The translations under genes were made by a program, and so were the position numbers. From the NCBI RefSeq assembly GCF_000377625.1, contig NZ_KB898336.1, forward strand, positions 1 to 64,000: a stretch of 64,000 nt of DNA. The letters are read 5' to 3'. Below, piece after piece: positions 7,835 through 19,350 of this stretch (the first letter of the stretch is position 1; each line of letters opens with the position of its first letter). The notes beneath the pieces were generated by a model. That model was given only the letters and a program-made list of their open reading frames with translations, was not told the DNA's origin and did not search any database. Source of the DNA: Prevotella veroralis DSM 19559 = JCM 6290 (GTDB taxonomy: Bacteria; Bacteroidota; Bacteroidia; Bacteroidales; Bacteroidaceae).

Positions 7835-10825
7835 TTAGAAGTTAAAGCGAATGTCGAATGTAAAGGTGCGTGGATTAGGATATGTGCCCATATCAATACC
7901 ATTGTCCATGTCGACGTTGTTGTTAGAGAAAGACATACCTGCAGGGTCAGCACCCTTGTAGCCTGTGATCGTAAAGAGGTTTTGTACGCTCAATGCCAAA
8001 CGTATATCAGCAAATTGAGTGTACTTGCGAGCAATGTTGTATGCTATGCTTATGTTCTCACAACGGAAGTAATCTGCATTCTCAATCCACTTGCTTGAGT
8101 TGCCAAGGTTATTGTTCCCTACAGCATTAAGAGCAGGCATTGTCTTACCAATCTCACTGATGTAATCGGCTGCAGTAACAAACTTTGAAGCACCTACCAT
8201 GGAGTTCATTGCGAAGCGAACAAGGTTCAGTCGTTGTGCTCCAAAGGCACTATTGAAGAAGGCATTGAACTCCCAATTCTTATAGGTAATTGAGTTGTTC
8301 CAACCCATTGTGAAGTCTGGATTAGCGCAACCGAGTATCTGTCGGTCTGCACTTTGGGGACTTGTGGTGATGCTCCCATCGGCTGCATAGTAGCTGTCAA
8401 GACCATTTGCGTTTAGACCTGCCCACTTGTAACCATAGAATGTACCAATAGGTTGCCCTTCCTTAATGATAGTTGAAGGTTCAACTGTGCCTGGAGAAGG
8501 TGAGCTACCATAGAGAATTGGATCTTGTGATGTCAACTTTACGACTTTATTCTTTAGATAAGAACCATTGATAGTAGATGTCCATGAAAGTTCTGGAGTA
8601 TCTATGATGCGTGCTGTAAGCGCAATATCAAGACCTTTGTTGGTAATTTCACCAGCATTAACCCAGTATTGTGTACCACCGAGATAATACGTACGTGACT
8701 TCTTTAATAAGGCATCGGTGGTCTTCTTATTGAAGTAGTCAATGCTCAACTCCAGTCTGTTATTGAGGAAGCTAACATCCAATCCAATGTCAAACTGTTT
8801 CGACTTCTCCCATGTTAGGTCTGGGGTTGCGATGTTTTTAGCCCAGTAGCCTGTGTAAGTAGTTGATGTTCCGAAGTCAAAGTTAGTAGCGGTCATGGTG
8901 CCTAAAGTTGCATATACTGGTACTCCTTGGTTACCGATAAGACCATAACTAGTACGGATTTTCATGTTACTAATCCATGTGATCGGCTTCATGAACTTCT
9001 CATTACTGATGGTCCAAGCCGCAGCGATAGAAGGGAAATAGCCCCACTTCTTCTTTGAGAAACGTGAACTACCATCGGCACGGAACGTTCCTGTTAGCAT
9101 GTAACGGTTATCGTAATTATACATTACACGACCTACCCATGAGAGAAGTCCCCATTTGCTGTAATCGTTTGAACCGCCTCGGTTGGTTGCATTGTTATAG
9201 TCCCACCACCCAACAGATTCTGTTTGAAGGTTGGTACCATTGAGCCCCATCATGCGAGTGGTACTCTGTGTAGCCTCGAATACCCCTGTTGCTGTGAGGT
9301 TATGCTTGTCCCATGCGCCCGTATAAGTAAGGTTGTTGGTAGATTGTAAGGTGGTACGTTGACGATCGTTATTCCCCATACTACTCTTAGGGAATACCCT
9401 TGTCGTTGAGAAACTATAGCCTTTTCCATCAAAGTAATCAAATCCATTTGTACTAGTAAAGGTAAGTCCTGGAAGAATATGGAACTTAAGATCAGCATGG
9501 CCAGTGAGTATATCTGTGCGGAACTGACTAGCATTTGCAGTCAAAATACCGTATGGGTTGGCCTGAATAGTGTTATAAGGATCCTTCATAAACTTGCCTT
9601 TCTCATCATACATCTCCATGGTTGGAGAGTAATTTTGTGCGATCCATAGAGGGTTTTCTTGCGACACATCAAAGCCACCTCCAGTACTCTTTCCATGGCT
9701 GTAATCGAGGTCTCCAGTGATTTCAAACCATTTGTAGAGGCGAGAGTGTATGTTGATTTTAGCTTGATAACGTTCAAATTGAGTATTCTCAACGACACCT
9801 TTATTCTTTAGGTAGCTGCCACTCATGTAGTATTGTGTGTCGGCATTACCCTTAGATATCGTAAGTTTATAGTTCTGAATAGTTCCTGTGCGGAGAATCT
9901 TATCCATCCAATCAATACCAGGCTTCGTACCATCGAGGTAAGGTTGTAGCTCTGCTTGGTTTGTAATCTTACCTCCATCAAGTAAAGCCTGTGCATATTG
10001 CTTTGTGTCCATCACCTTAGGCATGTTGTAAGCGTTGGCAATTCCGAGGCTAGCATCAAACATGATACTCTGTTGACCTTGTTTTCCTTGCTTGGTCTGA
10101 ACGAGTACAACGCCATTTGAACCACGGCTACCATAGATGGCAGTAGACGATGCATCCTTCAAAACTTGTATGCTTTGGATATCTTCAGTATTGATACCGT
10201 CGAGTCCATTCTCACGTACAATACCATCAACAACATATAGTGGGTCGTTGTTACGATGAATAGAACTCGTACCACGCACACGGATCTTTACGCCACCACC
10301 AGGTACGCCACTCTGGACAACATTGATACCTGTTACACGTCCTTGGAAGGCTTCACTAACGTTCTTAATAGGTTGATCTCTGAAGGCTTTATCGCTCATT
10401 ACAGCTACAGAACCAGCCAAATCGGCTTTGCGAACACTACCATAACCAATGACAACAACCTGATCCATGGTTTGTGTACTTTCTTTTAAGGTAACGTTAA
10501 GTGAGCCTCCTCTCCATATAATCTCGTTCTTTTCATAACCAACATAGCTGACAATAATGATTGTACCAGCCTTTACGTTAGATAGAGAAAACTTACCATC
10601 AAGATCGGTAATAGTACCATGTGTAGTTCCTTTTGCCATGATTGTTGCTCCGACGATAGGGTCACCATTAGCATCGACAACCTGTCCTGTGCAAGTGTTA
10701 TTGTCCTGTTGCATGACAGGTAAACTTGTCATAGGTTGCATAGCAGGCTTTCCTGCATAGGCAGATCCTGTAGAAATGGCAGCTGCAACTGCAAACATTC
10801 CCAGCTTCCTAAATTGCTGTTTCAT
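7835..10825 (-). CDS. SusC/RagA-family TonB-dependent outer-membrane transporter
   Basis: Outer-membrane beta-barrel that imports a SusD-captured substrate using TonB energy. The 996 residues comprise a signal peptide (about 1-24), a carboxypeptidase-like regulatory domain (about 45-105, GQVVDANGDPIVGATIMAKG), the plug with the SusC signature DQVVVIGYGSVRKADLAGSV and IQVLKDASSTAIYGSRGSNG, then the barrel, ending RTFTFDIRFNF with a terminal Phe. Length is typical. No N-terminal anti-sigma-interacting (STN) domain is seen, so regulation by a paired sigma/anti-sigma system is not suggested. Confidence 0.95.
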   Translation of the reverse strand: MKQQFRKLGMFAVAAAISTGSAYAGKPAMQPMTSLPVMQQDNNTCTGQVVDANGDPIVGATIMAKGTTHGTITDLDGKFSLSNVKAGTIIIVSYVGYEKNEIIWRGGSLNVTLKESTQTMDQVVVIGYGSVRKADLAGSVAVMSDKAFRDQPIKNVSEAFQGRVTGINVVQSGVPGGGVKIRVRGTSSIHRNNDPLYVVDGIVRENGLDGINTEDIQSIQVLKDASSTAIYGSRGSNGVVLVQTKQGKQGQQSIMFDASLGIANAYNMPKVMDTKQYAQALLDGGKITNQAELQPYLDGTKPGIDWMDKILRTGTIQNYKLTISKGNADTQYYMSGSYLKNKGVVENTQFERYQAKINIHSRLYKWFEITGDLDYSHGKSTGGGFDVSQENPLWIAQNYSPTMEMYDEKGKFMKDPYNTIQANPYGILTANASQFRTDILTGHADLKFHILPGLTFTSTNGFDYFDGKGYSFSTTRVFPKSSMGNNDRQRTTLQSTNNLTYTGAWDKHNLTATGVFEATQSTTRMMGLNGTNLQTESVGWWDYNNATNRGGSNDYSKWGLLSWVGRVMYNYDNRYMLTGTFRADGSSRFSKKKWGYFPSIAAAWTISNEKFMKPITWISNMKIRTSYGLIGNQGVPVYATLGTMTATNFDFGTSTTYTGYWAKNIATPDLTWEKSKQFDIGLDVSFLNNRLELSIDYFNKKTTDALLKKSRTYYLGGTQYWVNAGEITNKGLDIALTARIIDTPELSWTSTINGSYLKNKVVKLTSQDPILYGSSPSPGTVEPSTIIKEGQPIGTFYGYKWAGLNANGLDSYYAADGSITTSPQSADRQILGCANPDFTMGWNNSITYKNWEFNAFFNSAFGAQRLNLVRFAMNSMVGASKFVTAADYISEIGKTMPALNAVGNNNLGNSSKWIENADYFRCENISIAYNIARKYTQFADIRLALSVQNLFTITGYKGADPAGMSFSNNNVDMDNGIDMGTYPNPRTFTFDIRFNF

Positions 10826-10940
10826 ATTAAGTATTGTGTCTTAGATGAATAATATCGACCTGGTAAAACTTGATTTAGGTTTCTTGTTCGTTTAGGTCGG
10901 TTAGTATTTACATTCGTTTAGGTCTATTGTATTATTTGTA
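10826..10940 (-). promoter_or_regulatory. susC leader with repeated TTTAGGT
   Basis: The untranslated leader holds a 12-base direct repeat, TTCGTTTAGGTC, at 10887-10898 and 10913-10924 (26 bases apart), and a third TTTAGGT at 10874-10880. These lie between promoter and start codon and could be a regulator or RNA-binding site. No regulator gene is nearby. Confidence 0.4.
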
Positions 10941-10941
10941 G

Positions 10942-10949
10942 CAAATATA
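10942..10949 (-). promoter_or_regulatory. TAnnTTTG promoter of susC-susD
   Basis: TATATTTG on the minus strand, 116 bases before the susC start. A TTTG lies 26 bases further upstream, somewhat beyond the usual spacing. Confidence 0.5.
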
Positions 10950-11189
10950 ATACTTTCTTTGAAAAGAGCTTGCTTCAAATTTTAATTTAACATTTAATAA
11001 TACAAAAGAGATACTATCTGCTCATAAATTCTTATGCTAATTAGATCTTAATTGGGTTCCTTCTTGGGAGGAGTGGGATAGTTGGTAAGGCTTTAAAGAG
11101 GCGTTGATAAGCCTGTTTTTAGTCCTTATCTCCTTGGTTAAAAAAACAAATTTCCATATATATATGATAAGGTTGTGCGAAAAATTAAG

Positions 11190-11197
11190 TATCTTTG
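11190..11197 (+). promoter_or_regulatory. TAnnTTTG promoter of tig
   Basis: TATCTTTG, 90 bases before the trigger factor start, in an AT-rich region. The rest of 10950-11287 holds no gene. Confidence 0.65.
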
Positions 11198-11287
11198 CAC
11201 ACCAAATACCCTATGAGGTGCAATGCTCTTAGCATGTATGTAAACATTTGATAAATAATAATTAAACATAAATTCAATAATATTAAG

Positions 11288-12652
11288 ATGAAGATTTCAT
11301 TTGAAAATCCAGACAAAGTAAATGGTTTGATGACCATTACAGTAGAAGAGTCTGACTACAAGAATGAGGTTGAGAAAACTCTCAAGGATTATCGTAAGCG
11401 CGCTAATGTACCAGGTTTCCGCCAGGGACAAGTACCTATGGGCATGATTAAACGTCAGTATGGTTCACAGGTGAAGATGGATGTTATCAATAAGATCCTA
11501 GGCGAGAATCTACAGAAATATATTACTGATAACAAGATTCAGATGTTGGGTCAGCCAATGTCATCAGAGGCTCAAAAGCCTGTAGAGTTGGAGCAACCTG
11601 CACCTTATGAGTTTAAGTTTGATATTGCTGTTGCACCAGAGTTTAAGCTCGAGTTGAGCGGTAAGAACAAGATTGACTTCTATGAGATTGAGGTTGATGA
11701 TAAGCTGATTGATCAGCAAGTTGAGATGTTCCAGAGTCGTGCAGGTCACTATGATAAGGCAGAGACATTCGATCCAGAACAGCGTGACTTGTTGAAGGGT
11801 GATCTTCGTGAGTTGGATGAGAATGGTAATACTCTTGAAGGTGGTATTACTGTAGAGGGCGCTTCGTTGATGCCACAATATATAAAGGTTGAGGATCAAA
11901 AGAAACTCTTTGATGGTGCAAAGGTTGGTGATATCATTACATTTAATCCTACTGCAGCTTACCCAGATAACGATATCGAGGTGTCTTCTCTATTGAAGAT
12001 CAAGAAGGAAGAAGTTGCTGAGCATAAGGGTAACTTCTCGTATCAGATCACTGAAATCTCACGCTTCGTAAAGGCCGAAAATAATGCAGAGTTATGGAAA
12101 AGCGTATATGGTGAAGATACCGAGATAAAGGATGAGGCTGCATTCCGCAAGGCTATCGCTGATGGTTTGAAAGAGCAGTTGAAGGGTGATTCTGACTATA
12201 AGTTCGTTCAGGATCTTCGTGCTTATTGTGAGAAGAAAGTGGGCGATCTTACTTTCCCAGATGCTCTCTTGAAGCGCATTATGTTGGCTAACAACCAAGA
12301 TAAGGGCGAGGAGTTTGTTGAGAAGAACTATGAGCAGAGCATCAAGGAACTCACATGGCACTTGATCAAGGAGCAGTTAGCACAAGCTAATGATATTAAG
12401 GTTGATGATAACGATGTACGTGAGAGTGCACGCCAGATGGCACGTGCGCAGTTCGCTCAATATGGTATGACTAATGTCCCAGAGGACTACTTGAACGGTT
12501 ATGCTGATGAGATGTTAAAGAAGCGCGAGAACATCGATTCTTTCGTAGAAGCAGCATTGGATCGTAAGCTCGCTGCCGCTATTAAGAAGGTAGTGAAGCT
12601 AAATACTAAGACTGTAACTCTCGATGAGTTCAATAAACTTGTAAGCGAGTAA
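11288..12652 (+). CDS. tig: trigger factor, ribosome-associated chaperone
   Basis: Chaperone that binds the ribosome exit tunnel and shields nascent chains. The 454 residues include the ribosome-binding signature GFRQGQVP at 43-50. The central segment, roughly 150-250, corresponds to the FKBP-type isomerase domain but is poorly conserved, and the rest is the helical chaperone domain (residues such as IMLANNQDKGEEFVEKNYEQSIKEL lie within it). It is followed by clpP and clpX, the common bacterial order linking nascent-chain folding with proteolysis. No terminator is visible before clpP, so read-through is possible. Confidence 0.9.
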   Translation: MKISFENPDKVNGLMTITVEESDYKNEVEKTLKDYRKRANVPGFRQGQVPMGMIKRQYGSQVKMDVINKILGENLQKYITDNKIQMLGQPMSSEAQKPVELEQPAPYEFKFDIAVAPEFKLELSGKNKIDFYEIEVDDKLIDQQVEMFQSRAGHYDKAETFDPEQRDLLKGDLRELDENGNTLEGGITVEGASLMPQYIKVEDQKKLFDGAKVGDIITFNPTAAYPDNDIEVSSLLKIKKEEVAEHKGNFSYQITEISRFVKAENNAELWKSVYGEDTEIKDEAAFRKAIADGLKEQLKGDSDYKFVQDLRAYCEKKVGDLTFPDALLKRIMLANNQDKGEEFVEKNYEQSIKELTWHLIKEQLAQANDIKVDDNDVRESARQMARAQFAQYGMTNVPEDYLNGYADEMLKKRENIDSFVEAALDRKLAAAIKKVVKLNTKTVTLDEFNKLVSE

Positions 12653-12680
12653 CAATTTTAAGAAAAATCTTCTTTTATAT

Positions 12681-12794
12681 ATAGAGGTTATCGGTTTTTT
12701 TCCTTATCTTTGCTTATAGTAAGCGAGAAGATGCCTATTTTATGGCATACTCTTTGTGAATATGGCAATAATAAGGGAGGTCGATAACCTCTAT
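12681..12794 (+). promoter_or_regulatory. clpP promoter region bounded by 13-bp inverted repeats
   Basis: ATAGAGGTTATCG (12681-12693) recurs as its exact reverse complement CGATAACCTCTAT (12782-12794). Between them lie 88 bases with the promoter TATCTTTG (12705-12712), directed to clpP, and a small hairpin ATGCC...GGCAT (about 12731-12747). The right arm lies in the 5' leader, 33 bases before the start codon. Confidence 0.6.
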
Positions 12795-12827
12795 TTTTGT
12801 CACATTATTATATAAGAAAGGATTACA

Positions 12828-13541
12828 ATGAATGATTTTAGGCGATTTGCCACAGGACACTTAGGGATGAATGGTATGGTGCTAGACGATGTTGTGAAGG
12901 CACAAGCACAATACTTGAACCCTTATATACTTGAGGAACGACAGTTGAATGTCACTCAAATGGATGTTTTCTCACGTTTGATGATGGAGCGTATCATCTT
13001 TCTTGGTACACAAGTAGATGATTATACAGCTAATACAATACAAGCTCAACTTCTTTACTTAGACTCTGTTGACCCTGGTAAAGACATCTCTATTTATATC
13101 AATTCACCAGGTGGAAGCGTAACAGCGGGCTTGGGTATTTATGATACCATGCAGTTTATTTCTAGCGATGTAGCAACTCTTTGCACAGGTATGGCAGCAT
13201 CTATGGCAGCGGTATTATTGGTTGCCGGAAAAGAAGGGAAACGATCTGCACTAAAGCATAGTCGCGTTATGATCCATCAACCCTTAGGTGGAGTACAAGG
13301 TCAGGCGTCCGATATTGAGATAGAAGCAAAAGAGATTATGAAGTTCAAGAAAGAGCTTTATACCATCATTAGTGATCATTCCCATCAAAGCTTCGAGAAG
13401 GTTTGGAATGATAGTGATCGCAACTATTGGATGAATGCAGAAGAGGCAAAAGCATACGGAATGATTGATGATGTGCTTGTCAAGAAACCAACTGATAATG
13501 TGCTCAATACATCCGCTGACAATACAGAATCAAATAAGTAA
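12828..13541 (+). CDS. clpP: ATP-dependent Clp protease proteolytic subunit
   Basis: Serine peptidase that forms the tetradecameric chamber served by ClpX. The 237 residues carry the catalytic Ser125 in GMAASMAAVLL, His150 in RVMIHQPLGG and an Asp at about 197 in NDSDRNYWMNAEEA. The oxyanion glycine loop SPGGSVTAG is present. It is longer than the E. coli enzyme (207 residues), with a short N-terminal extension and a polar tail after DDVLVKK. It lies 11 bases before clpX, so they are cotranscribed. Confidence 0.96.
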   Translation: MNDFRRFATGHLGMNGMVLDDVVKAQAQYLNPYILEERQLNVTQMDVFSRLMMERIIFLGTQVDDYTANTIQAQLLYLDSVDPGKDISIYINSPGGSVTAGLGIYDTMQFISSDVATLCTGMAASMAAVLLVAGKEGKRSALKHSRVMIHQPLGGVQGQASDIEIEAKEIMKFKKELYTIISDHSHQSFEKVWNDSDRNYWMNAEEAKAYGMIDDVLVKKPTDNVLNTSADNTESNK

Positions 13542-13552
13542 AGGAGTAAATA

Positions 13553-14791
13553 ATGCCCCAGAAGAAATGTAGTTTTTGTGGTCGCAGTGAGAAGGATGTA
13601 AAACTTCTCATCACAGGATTGAATGGTTACATCTGTGAAGATTGTGCGCAGCAGGCTTACAAGATAGTTACACAGACAGGCGCATTGGCTGATGATGAGA
13701 ATACCGATAGTGTTGCTTTTAAGGTAAAAGAGGTTCCTAAGCCCAAAGAAATTAAGCAGTATCTTGACGAATATATCATTGGTCAGGATGAAGCTAAGCG
13801 CTATCTTTCTGTTGCAGTGTATAACCATTACAAGCGCCTTCAGCAACCGAAGAACGAAGATGGTGTAGAAATAGAGAAGAGCAACATCATTATGGTGGGT
13901 TCAACTGGTACTGGTAAGACCTTATTGGCACGTACTATTGCGAAACTTCTCGATGTTCCTTTCACCATTGTAGATGCAACAGTATTCACCGAAGCAGGTT
14001 ATGTTGGAGAGGATGTGGAGAGTATTCTTTCACGCTTGTTACAGGTAGCTAACTTCGATGTAGCAGCCGCTGAACGTGGTATAGTATTCATCGATGAGAT
14101 TGATAAAATTGCCCGTAAGAGTGATAACCCAAGTATTACACGTGATGTAAGTGGTGAGGGTGTTCAGCAAGGATTGCTGAAGTTATTGGAAGGAACTATG
14201 GTTAACGTACCACCAAAGGGTGGTCGTAAGCATCCTGATCAGGACTACATCCATGTGGATACCCGCAATATCTTATTTATTTGTGGTGGTGCTTTCGATG
14301 GCATTGAACGTAAGATTGCACAACGACTGAATGCACATGTGATTGGTTATAACTCTGTTCAGAATGTTGCAAAGATAGATAAAAAGGACTTAATGAAGTA
14401 TGTTTTACCACAAGACTTGAAGTCCTTTGGTCTCATTCCAGAGATAATTGGTCGTTTGCCAGTGCTTACCTATCTTAGTCCACTCGATCGTGAGGCTTTG
14501 CGCAACATACTTATTGAACCAAAGAACTCCATTGTTAAGCAGTATATCAAGCTGTTTGAAATGGATGGAATAAAGCTCACTTTCACAGAAGCTGCTCTTG
14601 ATTGCATTGTAGACAAGGCTGTTGAATATAAGTTAGGAGCCCGTGGTTTACGTTCAATAGTAGAGTCTGTGATGATGGATGCTATGTTTGAAGTTCCATC
14701 AAGAGACGTAAAAGAATTTGAGGTGACGGAACAATATGTTCGTCAACAGCTCGATAAGGCTCATATCCAACAAACGGGTTCAGCCTCATAA
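13553..14791 (+). CDS. clpX: ATP-dependent Clp protease ATP-binding subunit ClpX
   Basis: AAA+ unfoldase that feeds substrates to ClpP. The 412 residues begin with a C4 zinc-binding domain (Cys6, Cys9, Cys28, Cys31). Walker A is GSTGTGKT (116-123), the pore loop GYVGEDVES is at 149-157, Walker B is VFIDE (to 182), and the RKH pore motif is present in GGRKHPDQD. The ClpP-docking loop, IGF in E. coli, reads VIGYNS here. The C-terminal small domain includes [13 protein letters not shown] with sensor-2 Arg. It directly follows clpP. Confidence 0.97.
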   Translation: MPQKKCSFCGRSEKDVKLLITGLNGYICEDCAQQAYKIVTQTGALADDENTDSVAFKVKEVPKPKEIKQYLDEYIIGQDEAKRYLSVAVYNHYKRLQQPKNEDGVEIEKSNIIMVGSTGTGKTLLARTIAKLLDVPFTIVDATVFTEAGYVGEDVESILSRLLQVANFDVAAAERGIVFIDEIDKIARKSDNPSITRDVSGEGVQQGLLKLLEGTMVNVPPKGGRKHPDQDYIHVDTRNILFICGGAFDGIERKIAQRLNAHVIGYNSVQNVAKIDKKDLMKYVLPQDLKSFGLIPEIIGRLPVLTYLSPLDREALRNILIEPKNSIVKQYIKLFEMDGIKLTFTEAALDCIVDKAVEYKLGARGLRSIVESVMMDAMFEVPSRDVKEFEVTEQYVRQQLDKAHIQQTGSAS

Positions 14792-14803
14792 CATATATGT
14801 ATA

Positions 14804-14847
14804 GTCTGCCGATGTGGCGTTTTACACCGCATCAGCAGACTTTCTTT
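14804..14847 (+). terminator. probable terminator of clpP-clpX
   Basis: A 14-bp stem with one mismatch and one wobble (arms near 14804-14817 and 14827-14840) is followed by TTTCTTTG. The next gene starts 46 bases later. Confidence 0.65.
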
Positions 14848-14892
14848 GTTTCTACTAAACCATAAACGGATAGGAAATCACCAGCTATTAAC

Positions 14893-17076
14893 ATGACAAA
14901 AGAGCTCAATCTTACCGAAAAACTTAAACATTACTTTGGCTTTGAGAAGTTCAAAGGTGATCAAGAAGCCATTATACGCAATCTTCTTGCAGGACATGAT
15001 ACCTTCGTGCTAATGCCTACAGGTGGTGGTAAAAGCCTGTGTTATCAACTTCCATCACTGATAATGGAGGGTACAGCTATTGTTGTTTCGCCTCTTATTG
15101 CATTAATGAAAAACCAGGTAGATGTCATCAATGGTATCAGTGAAGAGGATGGTGTGGCGCATTACCTTAACTCTTCTTTAAAGAAGGCAGAGATAGATAA
15201 GGTGCGTGCTGATATTGTTTCAGGACGTACAAAACTACTTTATGTAGCCCCAGAATCTCTCAATAAAGAGGAGAATATGGCGTTTCTAAAGTCGGTGAAG
15301 ATAAGTTTTTATGCGATTGATGAGGCTCATTGTATATCTGAATGGGGACACGACTTCCGTCCAGAATATCGTAAGATACGTTATGCAATAGATACTATTG
15401 GGGCTGCACCAGTCATTGCGCTCACTGCAACAGCAACCGATAAGGTGCGAACGGACATCATTCGTAGTCTTGGAATAGAGGATTGTGCCGAGTTTAAAAG
15501 CTCTTTTAATCGTCCTAATCTGTACTATGAAGTACGTGCAAAGAGGAGTGATGACGATACAAGTAAGCAAATTATTAAGTTCATTAAGCAGCATACTGGC
15601 AAAAGCGGAATCATCTATTGTCTTTCGCGTAAGAAGGTGGAAGAGTTGGCAGCCATCCTTCAAGCCAATGATATAAAGGCTGCGCCCTATCATGCAGGGC
15701 TTGATTCGGAAACGAGATCGAAAACTCAAGACGACTTCCTTATGGAGGAGTTGGATGTCATCGTGGCTACAATAGCATTCGGAATGGGTATTGATAAGCC
15801 TGATGTTCGCTTCGTTATCCATTATGATATACCGAAGAGTTTGGAGGGATATTACCAAGAGACTGGGCGTGCTGGGCGCGATGGTAAGGAAGGAATCTGC
15901 ATTGTCTTTTATTCAAAGAACGACTTGAAGAAACTCGAGAAGTTCATGGAAGGAAAGCCCGTAGCCGAACAGGACATTGGTAGACAGCTGTTACAAGAGA
16001 CCGAGGCTTATGCAGAATCGTCTGTTTGTAGGCGTAAGATGTTGCTTCATTACTTTGGTGAAGAATACCCAAAGGATAATTGTTGCATGTGTGATAACTG
16101 TCTGCACCCTAAGAAGAAGATTGAGGCAATGAATCAGCTCTTGATAGTTCTCCAAGCTGTGAAGGCTTTGAAAGAAAACTTCCGACAAGAGTATGTCATT
16201 GACTTTGTCAAAGGTAGAGCAACAGATGATCAAAAAGATCATAAGCACAACGAGCTTGATGACTTCGGTGCTGGCGAAGATGAAGACCCGAAGATATGGA
16301 ATCCTGTGGTCAGACAAGCACTCTTGGCTGGTTATCTGAAGAAGGATGTTGAGAACTATGGCATATTGAAGTTGACCGCAGCAGGCAAACGCTTCATGAA
16401 GTCACCGACGTCGTTTATGATAGTAATGGATGCCGAGTTTAAGGATGAAGAGGACGATGAAACACCAATGGCGGGCACAGCAGTCCTCGATCCAGAACTT
16501 TTCTCCATGCTAAAGAACCTTCGTAAGAAGATAGCACGTAAGTTAGAAATCCCTCCATACGTCATCTTTCAGGATGTATCCTTAGAGCAGATGGCAATGA
16601 TGTATCCTATCAATGAAGAGGAACTACAGAACATTCAAGGAGTAGGAGCAGGTAAGGCGAAGCGTTATGGGAAAGAGTTTTGTGAATTGATAAGGCAACA
16701 TTGCGAAGAAAACCACATCGAGCGCCCCGAAGAACTACGTGTGCGAACGGTCGCAAAGAAGTCTATGCAGAAGGTAAAAATCATCCAAAGCATTGACAGA
16801 CAACTCCCACTTGATGACATTGCATCGGCTGAAGGACTTGATTTCGATGATCTTCTCACTAAGATTGAAGAGATCGTCTATAGTGGAACGAAGCTCAATA
16901 TCGATTACTTCTTAGAGGATGTTTATGACGATGATACAATCAATGACATCTATGACTACTTCATGGACAGCGAGACAGATAGCCTTGATGTGGCAATGGA
17001 AGAGCTTGATGGTGATTACAGTGAGGAGGTTATCCGGTTGGTGCGTATAAAGTTTCTGTCAGAGATGGCAAACTGA
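14893..17076 (+). CDS. recQ: ATP-dependent DNA helicase RecQ
   Basis: 3'-5' DNA helicase for recombination and fork repair. The 727 residues have Walker A TGGGKS (43-48), DEAH box (143-146) in AIDEAHCISEWGHDFRPEYR, and motif VI YYQETGRAGRDG. The zinc-binding cluster is built by CRRKMLLHYF, CCMC and DNC. An HRDC-like domain follows (about 530-610, from ELFSMLKNLRKKIARKLEIP through IQGVGAGKAKRYG). The last 100 residues form an acidic, helical tail (EELDGDYSEEVIRLVRIKFL) that resembles a helix-turn-helix extension. It is longer than E. coli RecQ (about 610). It probably has its own transcription after the clpX terminator. Confidence 0.95.
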   Translation: MTKELNLTEKLKHYFGFEKFKGDQEAIIRNLLAGHDTFVLMPTGGGKSLCYQLPSLIMEGTAIVVSPLIALMKNQVDVINGISEEDGVAHYLNSSLKKAEIDKVRADIVSGRTKLLYVAPESLNKEENMAFLKSVKISFYAIDEAHCISEWGHDFRPEYRKIRYAIDTIGAAPVIALTATATDKVRTDIIRSLGIEDCAEFKSSFNRPNLYYEVRAKRSDDDTSKQIIKFIKQHTGKSGIIYCLSRKKVEELAAILQANDIKAAPYHAGLDSETRSKTQDDFLMEELDVIVATIAFGMGIDKPDVRFVIHYDIPKSLEGYYQETGRAGRDGKEGICIVFYSKNDLKKLEKFMEGKPVAEQDIGRQLLQETEAYAESSVCRRKMLLHYFGEEYPKDNCCMCDNCLHPKKKIEAMNQLLIVLQAVKALKENFRQEYVIDFVKGRATDDQKDHKHNELDDFGAGEDEDPKIWNPVVRQALLAGYLKKDVENYGILKLTAAGKRFMKSPTSFMIVMDAEFKDEEDDETPMAGTAVLDPELFSMLKNLRKKIARKLEIPPYVIFQDVSLEQMAMMYPINEEELQNIQGVGAGKAKRYGKEFCELIRQHCEENHIERPEELRVRTVAKKSMQKVKIIQSIDRQLPLDDIASAEGLDFDDLLTKIEEIVYSGTKLNIDYFLEDVYDDDTINDIYDYFMDSETDSLDVAMEELDGDYSEEVIRLVRIKFLSEMAN

Positions 17077-17268
17077 TTGCATATAGAAAGTATGATTTTG
17101 AATTAGAGGAAGTACTCTCCTTGATTGGAATGAATGCTTCAAAGTAGGGACAGACGCCCGCGTCTGTCCGCAAACACAGCAATGTTTCTATCAAAAAATA
17201 GGGATTATGGGCGGACAGACGAGGGCGTCTGTCCCTACTTGTGGCACTACATTCAATAGAATTAATCA
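17077..17268. repeat. gene-free stretch with family A element, short form (17144-17238)
   Basis: GTAGGGACAGACGCCCGCGT... (17144-17171) is repeated in inverse orientation at 17211-17238; the 28-base arms differ at one or two positions. The 39 bases between them are AT-rich. Other paired copies are at 26483-26576, 38333-38471 and 43730-43869. Confidence 0.85.
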
Positions 17269-17403
17269 CTTGTTACCCCGTTACCTCATGTACTCGTCAA
17301 CTTAAAGTAATCACTTGTAAACCCGTAAACTCATGTACTCGTCAACTTGAACTAATAACTTGTAAACCCGTTAACTCGTGTACTCGTCAACTTAAAGTAA
17401 TCA
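17269..17403 (+). repeat. tandem array, three 45-bp units
   Basis: Each unit starts CTTGTAAACCCGTTAACTC and contains TGTACTCGTCAACTTAAAG. Because 45 is divisible by 3, a frame stays open across the array, but the product is only the repeat translated. Related ACTCGTCAAC motifs occur at 70-105 and 38500-38535. Confidence 0.85.
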
Positions 17404-19275
<1,872 letters not shown>

Positions 19276-19350
19276 TTAACAGATTAATAATTAACCGCCC
19301 TCTTCTCTGTAAAAGCAGTGGAGAGGGTATGTGTGTCTTAAATAATAACA

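Noticed and set aside
6188..10825. SusC/SusD as part of a polysaccharide utilisation locus
   Set aside because: No glycoside hydrolase, sulfatase, lyase or regulator lies within several kilobases on either side.
15286..15858. 190-codon frame antisense to recQ
   Set aside because: It lies fully within the conserved helicase domain on the opposite strand.
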